From: Gambelia wislizenii
Taxonomy: Eukaryota; Chordata; Lepidosauria; Squamata; Crotaphytidae
Length of the DNA: 64,000 nt
Assembly (NCBI GenBank): GCA_030847615.1
Contig: JAUMIR010000003.1
Location: forward strand, 62,419,001 to 62,483,000
Direction: 5' to 3'
Under the pieces are notes generated by a model, which did no database searches, had not been told where the DNA came from, and was given only the letters and a program-made list of their open reading frames with translations. The position numbers were made by a program, and so were the translations under genes. Below, in pieces: positions 1 to 64,000 of the stretch; position 1 is the stretch's first letter; every line of letters starts with the position of its first letter.

Positions 1-1945
1 AAATCCATTGAACAGTTAACTTGTCTAGCCCACATTCTACAAGCTTGTTTGCAAGAATGTCATGGGGAACCTTGTCAAAGGCCTTACTGAAATCAAGGTA
101 TGCAATGTCCACAGCATTCCCTTCATCTACCAAGCTGGTAACTTTATCAAAAAAAGAGATCAGATTAGTCTGGCATGACTTGTTTCTCTGAAACCCATGT
201 TGACTTTTTGTGATTATGGCATTGCCTTCTAAATGTTCACAGACTCTCTGTTTAATGATCTGTTCTAGAATCTTCCCTGGTATTGATGTCAGACTAACTG
301 GACGATAATTGTTGGGATCCTCTTTTTTCCCCTTTTTGAAGATGGGAACAACGTTTGCCCTCCTCCAGTCTGCTGGGACTTCTCCTGTTCTCCAGGAGTT
401 CTCAAATATTATTGCCAATGGCTCTGAGATTATATTTGCCAGCTCTTTTAATACTCTTGGATGTAGTTCATCTGGTCCTGGAGATTTAAATTCATTTAGA
501 TTAAGAAGGTATTCCTGTACTACCTCTTTACTTATTTTGAGCTGGATTTCCCCTATTGTGTCCTCTGTTCCATTATCCTCAGGTTGGTCCTCCTTTTCCT
601 TTTCTGAAAACACTGAGGCAAAGAAGGTGTTGAGTAATTCTGCCTTTTCTCTGTCCCCTGTTAGCATTTTGCCATCTTCTCCACGTAGCGGCCCTATCAT
701 TTCCTTCTTCCTCCTTTTGCTGCGGACATACCCAAAAAACCCCTTTTTATTGTTCTTAACCTCCCTAGCAAGCCTGAGCTCATTCTGCGCTTTAGCTTTT
801 CTGACTTTACTCCTACACGTGTTCGCTATCTGTTTGAATTCTTCTTTGGTGATTTCCCCCCTTTTCCATTTCCTATACATGTTCCGTTTAAAACTTAGCT
901 CCATTGAAAGTTCTTTAGTCATCCATCCTGGTTTCTTGAGACACCTCCCATTTTTCTTCCTCAATGGTACTGTTTGAAATTGTGCCTTCAGTATCTCCCT
1001 TTTGAGAAAGTCCCATCCGTCTTGAGGTCTCTTCTCTTTTAGTATTCCTGACCATGGGATCATCCCAAGTATTTCCCTGAGTTTACTGAAATCAGCTCTC
1101 CTAAAGTCAAGAATACGTGTCTGACTATGCCTGGCTTCTCCTTTCCATTGTATAACAAACTCCAGGAGAACATGATCACTCTCACCTAAGGATCCCACCA
1201 CTTGCACCCCATTAACCAGGTCGTCTCTGTTGGTTAGGATCAGATCTAAAATAGCTGACCCCCTTGTTGCCTCTTCCACCTTTTGGACCATGAAATTGTC
1301 TTCCAGGCATGTAAGGAATTTGCTAGACCTTGTAGTTTTGGCTGAGTTAGATTGCCAGCAAATATCAGGATAGTTGAAGTCCCCCATCACTACTACATCT
1401 CTCCTTTCTGCATGTATGTTCATCTGTTCTAGAAAGGCAACATCCAATTCCTCCGTCTGATTTGGGGGTCTGTAGTAGAGTCCCACAATAACATCCCTGT
1501 TGTTTCCCTCCCCTTTAATTTTTATCCAGATGCTCTCCACCTGGCTTCCAGTATTGATGTCGTGGATCACTTCACTGGTGTAAATATCCCTGACATATAA
1601 TGCTATTCCTCCTCCTTTCCTGTTTGGCCTGTTTCTCCTATAAAGGTTATACCCCTCTATTCCTACATTCCAATCATGAGACTCGTCCCACCAGGTTTCA
1701 GTAATGCCTATTATATCATATTTGTTTTGTAGTGCAAGGAGTTCAAGTTCATCTTGCTTATTTCCCATGCTCTGTGCATTAGTGTAGAGACATCTGAGAC
1801 CATGTGTTCCCTTTACTTGCTCCCTGTGCAAGTTTTTTTGCCTCCCACTGTTGGGTCCTTGCGCTGTTTGCCTTGTTCCCTCTATGACAGTTTGACTATT
1901 TTCTCCAGCCCTTTTGCCTTCCAGAATACTGTCTCCCTCCCCCAT
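1..1945 (-). mobile_element. CR1 LINE ORF2, endonuclease plus reverse transcriptase, cut by window edge
   Basis: Reading the minus strand from an ATG at 1945-1943, I find 648 codons without a stop, running off the left edge. The N-terminal half is an AP-endonuclease domain (TETWWDESHDW near 1690, YYRPPNQ near 1470, GDFNYPD near 1375, SDHVLLEF near 1165). The second half opens the reverse transcriptase (NNYRPVSLTSI near 310, YLDFSKAFDKV near 90). The catalytic FADD region would lie left of position 1. The start is five bases past the stop of the ORF1 remnant, the usual CR1 arrangement. The intact frame suggests a young insertion. It is a retrotransposon protein, not a host gene. Confidence 0.9.
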
Positions 1946-1950
1946 TTGAC

Positions 1951-2247
1951 TCAGTTTAAAGCCCTCCTGATCAAATTCTTGAGACTGTTGGCAAAAATGT
2001 TTCTTCCAACTGTTGTAAGATGCACCCCATCTCTTGCCAGAAGTCCCCCCGCATGGAAGCGCAGTCCATGATCCAAGAATCCAATTTGTTCTCGGCGACA
2101 CCATCTACGGAGCCAGTTGTTTACGTCGGCTAATTTTCCTCTCCCTTCTTGGACCATGCCCTTCAACTGGCAGAAGAGACGAGATGACCACCTGTGCGTT
2201 CATTTCTTTCAGCTTCCTCCCCAGGGCCTCATAATCTCTTCTGATCT
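1951..2247 (-). pseudogene. CR1 ORF1 C-terminal esterase-like remnant
   Basis: Minus-strand sequence encodes the end of a CR1 ORF1 esterase (SGNH-type) domain: VISSLLPVEG in one frame, then ADVNNWLRRWC, GFLDHG and LLARDGVHLT in another, closing with RRALN and a stop at 1953-1951. A frameshift near 2150-2170 separates the two parts. Only the last quarter or so of ORF1 remains; at about 2247 the sequence changes abruptly to a DIRS-like element. The domain is known from CR1 ORF1 of birds and reptiles. Confidence 0.72.
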
Positions 2248-2859
2248 TGGGAATTTGAAGCCCAACAAGCAATGGTCATCAGGGTGCACTGGCAGCAGCC
2301 AGAATGCTGATTGAATGTCGCATTTTGCCACGAGAGCGCCCCGACCACATGTTTGCAGGAGGCGTACCGCATGGTCTAATGAAGCGTATCTCATCGTGCA
2401 CAATTCCGGCGGGATGGCATCATTGACCGAGGATCCCTTCAGGTATGATAAGTAGTGAATGAGGCAATACTCCCCTAGCACCTTCTTGGATACAACACCT
2501 AGTGGTGATACCTGCAGATTTGGCATTAGAGGCCACTCAAAGGGGCCCGCAATGCGGCCGGCCTCCAGCTCCTTCCTTGTCTTTTTTGCCAGCACCTCCG
2601 GCAACTGAGTGGCTGAAATTAAGTTGCCTGAGGTGGAGGCCTCCCTGGGGCCCTGATATGGGATGCGAAAGCCAAACTCAAAGCCCGAGGCCAAGTAGGC
2701 CACTGCCTCTCTTTTGGGGTATACTGCTAGGAGCGGTCGCATGGCTTCCAACTTGACCAGTATGAAAGCCATGCGACCCCCCACGCCCGCCCCAGAATTG
2801 GCCTCATTTTGCACTGCTGCTGCCGGCACTGTTGCCAGACCCTGCCTCCTTCCTGGCAC
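2248..2859 (-). pseudogene. DIRS-like retrotransposon reverse transcriptase, truncated
   Basis: The minus-strand frame encodes the start of a DIRS/Ngaro-type reverse transcriptase: FEFGFRIPYQGP, NLQVSPLGVVSKK, GSSVNDAIPPELC and AKCDIQSAFWLLPVHPDD are typical of tyrosine-recombinase retrotransposons. The domain stops after LLGFKF, where it joins CR1 sequence in the same frame, so the catalytic aspartate pair, RNase H and tyrosine recombinase are missing. One internal residue run (VSKKVLGEYCLIHYLSY) looks decayed compared with the family. Confidence 0.75.
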
Positions 2860-4269
2860 CAGCTGAGGCAGGGCGACTGTTCCGAACGGACTGCCCCCCC
2901 TTGGCGGGAGCAGGTTGACTTCGGGTGGCTGCCCCCACAGCTGTCACATGAGTGGTCAAACCTGCACTTGTACCTGGTACACTTACCCCCGTTGTACTCC
3001 CAGCAGACCAGCTTCTTCCCCTCCTTCCTCCTGGGGTGCCTTTGGGACTTCCCCTTTTTCACATCTGCCAGGCCCCATGGCTTGCAGCCACGTGGGGTAG
3101 TCAGTGGTTTCCCATCTGTGCATGGGGGACCTGGAAGCTTTTTTATGACACTCCACGTCATACAATATGGCATTGGCGTCCCCCACCTTATCTGTAACCA
3201 CCAACACCTGGCGGAGGTGATTGATCAAATGCCACACCCTCTCTGGGAAGACCAAAGCTACCACCCTCATGAAAACTGTGTACCCATTGAACCAGATGGC
3301 AAAAGTGCGCTCTATTTCTGCAGTGGCCTTTTCGCTGTCCTTCTTGTCACTTTTGTGGACCCTGGCCTCCTCCCCCAGAGGAGGGGCCAGTGAGAAAACA
3401 TCCACGTAGTACCCCTGCAGAATCTTAGAACACACCATATGGTCCAAATGACCCCCAGGAGGATCCTCCTTGGATTTGGCTTCTCTAAGCTCCTCCCCCG
3501 GGGGCTTCTGACGCCCACTGTTCCTCTCCCCTGCTGCCTTCTCCCTGGCCTTTCTGAGCTTGAGGGCCCAACCCGGCAATCCCGGTTTGAAAGCCCCTTT
3601 TTCCCAATACCTGTATTTGTCTTCATCTGAGGACTCACCCGAGGAGGAACCTAAACGAGACCTGCGGCACTTTCTGCTCGGGCTTCGCCTGCTCCTCGAC
3701 CTGCTGCGCCTCCGGCGGGATGACGATCCATGAGAATCTGATCGCCTCGATTCCCTGGAGCCACTCCTGCCTCTGAATCTGGACCTGCGTGACTGCCCAC
3801 CGCCGCTGAACGTGCCCACACTCGATGATGGCCCAGGCACCCCTATCACAGGCCCCGCCGTGATGACAGGCAACACCTGCGTTTTCAGCCTCACCTGTGG
3901 CTGATCCATCTTTTGCAGCATGATGGACAACACCCCCATGACATTGGCGATGGTAGGCACAGATGTGACAATAGCCTCAACTGGGGGACGCTGACCCCGG
4001 AAGGCTAGCGCTGGGACCCGCCTCAGGCTCGGGTTGCCCAGCCCCCCAGCCCCCAGGTTGGTCTCGGCCTCGGGTTGTGGCATAATGTCAGGGTGTGTCC
4101 GCTGTTTTGCTGTCCGCTTGGGACCCATGACCTTCTCTGCCGCTGTGTAGGCCGGCATGCTTGGTGATGAGTACTGTATAGTATCATTACCTACTTTCTG
4201 TTCTCTCCTTTTTTTTGTACAGTTTATTGTGCGCTGACCGCCACCCTGCGGTCCGAAACCTGCAAGCAA
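2860..4269 (-). pseudogene. DIRS-like ORF1 (gag-like), frameshifted
   Basis: The minus strand encodes a basic protein with a Ser/Arg-rich region (RSRSRSRRSPSRK), a conserved helical core (IERTFAIWFNGYTVFMRVV) and, after a frameshift near 3010-3030, a Cys/His cluster (CWEYNGGKCTRYKCRFDHSC, then CGGSHPKSTC). This order is characteristic of DIRS-family ORF1, the gag-like nucleic-acid binding protein. The likely original start is the Met before GPKRTAKQRT (near 4127) rather than the upstream Met at 4269. The split frame makes it non-functional. Confidence 0.7.
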
Positions 4270-5600
4270 AGGAAGTGAGGAAGAGGGTCACCCATTTTCC
4301 TGCAGGCACCTGTGTGACCCCCTTTTGAAGTGGAGAGGACCTGCAGGGTGAAGGGGCCATCAGGCTTCCCCCCCCGCAGCTGGCCCTCCCATTTGCACCA
4401 TCACCAGCAGCGCCACGCCCATGTGCTGGTCCCTTGGCTGCCTGCTCTTCCCCCCCTGGCCGCCTCGCCACCAGGGCCTACCCGACCCCCAAGAGGCACC
4501 CAGAGGATGAGAGCCCCTTGCCTGTTGGCTCTCATCACCCCCTGTGCCAACCGGGGAAGCCAGGCACCTTGGGCTGCAGCTGCCGCTCCTGCGCAAAGAT
4601 GCCAGGCCCTGTGAGCCACCACCACTGCCCCCACGGCGCGCTGAGCCACGATGCCCCGTGGGCTACTACCGCCGCCGCTCTTGCGGCGTGCTGAGCCGCC
4701 AGGCCCCGTGAGGCCACCGCCGCTGCCCACCGCGGCACGCAGAACCCAGGCCCCGTGGGCCACCGCCACTGCCCCTGCGGCGCGCGGAAAGCCCAGCCAC
4801 TACTGTCCCCATAGGCCTCAGGGAGAAAGGGGGGTCACCCACCTCACCAGCAGTCCACCTGGCCTCTCCGAAGTCACCTGGGGAAGTTGTGACCCCCCCA
4901 AGGCCCAGACCCCCAGCGCCCGCCAGAGCCGTGCCCCTGCATCGCCTATGGGTAGCCTGTTGGCCGTTGCTGCCCTGTGACCGCCCAACCGCTCCCTGCC
5001 CGCATCGGTCGGAGAAGCCGTGCCTCTCCCGAGCCCGCCAGGCGGGGGGGTGTTGCTTCCCCACCGGAGGGGGACGGAGCCCTGTGCCGCCCGGGCCTAC
5101 CTCCATGTGGTCTAGTGGGGTGGGGAGGGGAGGAGAGGCGACCCCTGCATGCTGCTCTGCCACCCGGTCACTCTCTCCCCCCCCCCGACCCAGCTCTTCG
5201 GCTCTCCAGTGCCCAACTGCGCTGGCGCTGTGATGGAGCTGCCTTATATCAGATCCATCGCAGCCCCGCTTACATCATCCAGCTGCGCCAAGGCCCAACC
5301 AGATGTCCCTCCCTCTTCCTCGCCAGCCAGCCCATCAGGGCCAGGCAGGGCCACCCTGATTGGCCACCGTCCTCCCGCCTCCTCAGCCTCGGGGAGTGCT
5401 GGGAAGGAGACGGGCTGGCTATGGCAGCCTCAAGGGCGTCCAACCATGCGATCGCCCACCCACTCTCCTCCCCCCCCGGAAAAGAGGGTGGTGGCGGAGG
5501 CCGCACTTGGAGGACTCCATGGTGGGGCTGCCGGTCGGGCCGCAAATTGGTCCGCTGGCTAGCAGCGAGCCCCCTTCTATCTTTAACTAGCCTACATCTT
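4270..5600. other. GC-rich, CpG-rich stretch beside the DIRS remnant
   Basis: The base composition rises sharply here and returns to AT-rich intron at about 5590. It may be the 5' untranslated or terminal-repeat part of the DIRS-like element, because it abuts the ORF1 start side. I could not find the inverted terminal repeats that would prove this. The open frames here overlap on both strands and look like a by-product of high GC. Confidence 0.4.
4599..4815. repeat. Degenerate ~50-bp tandem repeat, GC-rich
   Basis: The word gccccgtg (once gccctgtg) followed by a ccaccrccrctgcc-type run recurs near 4605, 4651, 4703 and 4752, with a decayed copy near 4795, giving a unit of about 46-52 bp. Each unit also contains a gcggcgcgc-like word. 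It reads as a short GC-rich minisatellite. Confidence 0.55.
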
Positions 5601-6645
5601 GTCAACTGAAGAGTTCTTCCTAGGTCAGATCATAAGTAAACCTGTAGTGTGCATCCCATTTCTGACCTCACAACTAATGAATCTGACCTCACAACAAATA
5701 TAATATAATTTAGAGCTAGGCTTGAAGCTCCAGATGTCATGGCTGTCACCAAAGTGAATTCATGCACTATCAGGCAATACATTTAAGTTGCATTCTGGTA
5801 CATACTTATCAGAGAGTAAGCCCCACCAAACACAGTGAGACTTACTTTTGAGTAGACAAGCATAGAATTGCTTTGAAAGTTATTCCATATATCCAATAAT
5901 GATTCCTGAGAGATAATGTAATGTTACATCAGCAATTTCAGTTTTAGAACACCAGTATTGAAGTGGTGGGCAATTTCAAATGCAGATATACTAAGTAGGA
6001 GAGGACTATGGTACTATTTCTTTGCTCACTAGCCCTCCCCCTCAACACACAATAATCTATCACCTAAGCCATTTTTCTTTTAGATTGAGGCTATATCTTG
6101 GTCCAGAGTCTAGTATAAATGTGTAAAGCGAAAAGCAGTGGGAAGAGTGGTTACAGGGAAGGAAGTGGGAGCAGAAGAAGAATTGCTTGCATTCTTAGAC
6201 ACAGAACGTCATAAACACAGAGTGTTGCCCTATTCTTGAGTCCTGAAGACAGATCCATGTGTGCTGTTTTTGCCTACCAATATATCATCCATGTAGAAAA
6301 AACCATGCACCTCATTGCATGTGAAAAACAAATGCACATTTATGATGACGTGTGTGTCCCAAAAGAGTTCTCTTCACCTGCCACACATGATTTATATAGA
6401 GTGAACATGTTTTACAATATGATAGTAACATTCATGTTGGAAAATCACAATGCAAGCTGGTGTAGCACATAATTGAAAATGCTACTTTTTCAGACAATAG
6501 CTCCCAAAATGATCCAGCCAGCATAGGCAGCAGCTGGGCTGGCTGGGGGTTCTGGGAAGTATAGTCCAAAAAAGTGACTCCTCAAGCACTGGTGGCACCC
6601 TGGTAATCTTACACTTAGTGGTATTGTGATACTATTGCTAAGCAC
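5601..6645. other. Intron sequence, no gene seen
   Basis: AT-rich intron of the upstream rootletin region. It holds short fragments of common palindromic repeats (5800-5870, gagtaagccccacc type; 6495-6590, ccagccagcat type) and nothing else I recognise. Confidence 0.6.
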
Positions 6646-6646
6646 C

Positions 6647-6680
<34 letters not shown>
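6646..6680. repeat. (CT)n microsatellite at LINE 3' end
   Basis: About 17 CT units directly adjoin the 3' terminus of the minus-strand LINE fragment that follows. Other copies of the same LINE also end in CT (GA on the coding strand), so this tract probably grew from the element's own tail. Confidence 0.8.
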
Positions 6681-6682
<2 letters not shown>

Positions 6683-6692
6683 CTTTTCTTTG

Positions 6693-7292
6693 CAAACAAA
6701 GATTCAGGAAGGACTCATCCCGCGCTTTCTGCAAGTGTGCTGATGACTAAAAAGGCCAATCCGAGATAAACAAGTCCAGTTGCAGAAAGTGCAGCAGAAG
6801 GTCTCCTTGGGTGATGTTTCCGGGTTGTGATTCTTTCTGCGTTGTCGTTTCTCTTCAAGACTTGTTCGGCATGAGTTCTCAAATAAGGCTGCAGCATTGT
6901 GGATAGTGCGTCTCCATGCCTCCCGATGTGAGGCCAGGGCGGACCATTGTTGGTGATCAATTTGAGATGTTGTTTCAGGGAGTCCTTGTATTGCTTTTTT
7001 TGAGCGCCCCTCTTACGCTGACCTGTGGCGAGTTCAGCGTAGAGTACTATTTTGGGGAGGCGATGGTCCTCCATCCTAGAAACATGCCCTGCCCAGCACA
7101 GCTGTGTTCTCAAAATCATGGCCTCAATGCTTGTGATCCCTGCTTGTTCAAGAACAGCAACATTCGTCACATAGTCAGTCCAGTGTATATTTAGGATTGT
7201 GCGTATATAGCTCTGATGAAAACGTTCGAGAAGTCGTAAGTGGTGGCGATAGGTGACCCATGTTTCAGACCCATAAAAGAGAATAGACAAGA
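6693..7292 (-). mobile_element. Non-LTR LINE 3' end (RTE/R4-like), C-terminal RT region
   Basis: The minus-strand frame 7290-6715 encodes the C-terminal part of a reverse transcriptase: ILFYGSETWVTYRHHLRLLE, HWTDYVTNVAVLEQAG, then GHVSRMEDHRLPKIVLYAEL. The polymerase core is missing, so the copy is strongly 5'-truncated. Two further copies lie at 29722-30375 and 30524-31388. I know this C-terminal pattern from RTE/R4-like elements, but cannot fix the clade without a database search. Confidence 0.75.
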
Positions 7293-7480
7293 ATGGTACA
7301 ATTCAGTGATTATATCAAGATTGCCTCAAATGCTTCTTTGCTAGTAGTTGCCCTCCTCCTCCTCCACCATCACCACCACGTTATTTGTATCCCACCTTCA
7401 CACTCCATACACACAGAATCAGAACTCAAGACTTACACATGAAACCAGATTGCATCTTGATGATTAACTGTTGTATAGAT

Positions 7481-7844
7481 CAGTGGCGCTTTACTTTTTC
7501 TTTACCAGGGACCCCCTTTAAATATCTTTTGTTGCCATGGACCCCCGAGAATTAACTCTTAAAATCTTAATAGTAGTAGTAGTGGTAATAATAATACCTG
7601 ATAATAATACAATTATACCATTGGTTACACCTCCCCTCAGAGGCACTGGAGGGGGAGGAAAGACTTTTCTCCTGCTTATTCCTGCAAGTATGTGGCTGCA
7701 GTGGATTGAATGGCAATGTGCAGGCCAAGCCAGTCTGCTAGCCTGCCTTTGCCTTGGCTCCCATCACATGGCCACTCCACTGAAGATGGGAGGTGGCCCA
7801 AGCAGCCTTCAAGCCTTCCCCGGACCACAGGTTAAGAACCATTG
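7481..7844. mobile_element. hAT-like MITE with 8-bp target duplication
   Basis: The left end cagtggcgctttac and the right end ggttaagaaccattg are inverted terminal repeats of the CAGTGGTTCTTAACC kind. The element is flanked on both sides by the same 8 bases, gtatagat (7473-7480 and 7845-7852), the duplication length of hAT transposases. The 364-bp interior has TAG/TAA-rich simple sequence and no coding capacity. Confidence 0.85.
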
Positions 7845-7852
7845 GTATAGAT

Positions 7853-63656
<55,804 letters not shown>

Positions 63657-63679
63657 GTATCTGCATCTCTGATTTCATT

Positions 63680-63680
63680 A

Positions 63681-63721
<41 letters not shown>

Positions 63722-63722
63722 T
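63680..63722. repeat. (TC)n(AC)n compound microsatellite
   Basis: About ten TC units run into about eleven AC units, starting some 23 bases after the exon 17 donor. Confidence 0.92.
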
Positions 63723-64000
63723 ACCTCAGTTCTGAAAGCATAAGAGTTGCAGTAGGAGACATTTGGTATTACCAGATTTAGTCCTAGATCCAATTATTTG
63801 TCCAATTAGAGAAGACCTGTTGAATCAGTGGAACTTTGGTAAATCAATACATACTGTATTCAAATGCCATTGATTCAGTGTTTTACTCTAGTTGGGATTT
63901 AAGCTGTGGAAGACACTTGCAGAGACCGAGAGCACGGGAAGGAATTGTGTGTCCTGTGGGTCATATGCATCCCTTGGCTGATGCATATGACCATATGACT
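63723..64000. other. Intron 17 start
   Basis: AT-rich intron; no further exon before the window edge. Confidence 0.6.

Noticed and set aside
309..977. 222-codon plus-strand open frame
   Set aside because: It is the antisense of the CR1 ORF2 reverse transcriptase on the minus strand; the minus reading gives clear retrotransposon motifs and this one gives none.
4889..5609. Overlapping open frames of up to 210 codons in GC-rich DNA
   Set aside because: Several frames are open on both strands simultaneously, as expected from high GC. No frame shows a domain or splice signal pattern.

Overview
The window is vertebrate nuclear DNA, most probably from a squamate reptile (an iguanian-type lizard fits best). 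The evidence is spliced GT-AG exons in long introns and a lizard-like repeat load: CR1 and L2 LINEs, Sauria-type tRNA SINEs with a Bov-B-like tail, a 5S-rRNA-derived SINE, a DIRS-like element, and many hAT- and pogo/Tigger-like MITEs. The species call is inference from repeat content; no sequence search was possible.

Only one host gene is supported. It is a large coiled-coil gene on the + strand that I identify as rootletin (CROCC), the structural protein of the ciliary rootlet and centrosome linker. Seventeen consecutive internal exons lie between 8704 and 63656. All have AG/GT borders and compatible phases, and together they read through 952 codons without a stop. Their order follows the middle of vertebrate rootletin. 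The 5' exons lie left of the window and the remaining 3' exons to the right, so no promoter, start codon, stop codon or polyadenylation site is present.

Layout. 1-8703 is upstream intron: a minus-strand CR1 with an open ORF2 (1-1945), a minus-strand DIRS-like remnant (2248-4269), GC-rich sequence to about 5600, a LINE 3' end (6693-7292) and a hAT MITE with target duplication (7481-7844). 8704-21248 holds exons 1-8, with a CR1 split by two DNA transposons (10038-12655), a SINE split by a MITE, and a perfect 64-bp direct repeat flanking exon 7. 21249-28254 has a Tigger-like element, a 76-bp minisatellite and exons 9-10. 28449-38716 has a head-to-head LINE pair, a fold-back element, exon 11 and a Tigger-like copy that received a SINE and then a 3.2-kb L2. 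38717-43766 carries exons 12-14. Intron 14 is 13 kb and carries a CR1 reverse transcriptase and several terminal-inverted-repeat elements. 56798-63656 holds exons 15-17, with a strong intronic hairpin, Sauria and 5S SINEs and a hAT-like element.

No prokaryotic operon, CRISPR array, RNA gene or new enzymatic system was found. The interest lies in nested transposon history and in repeat structures close to rootletin exons.
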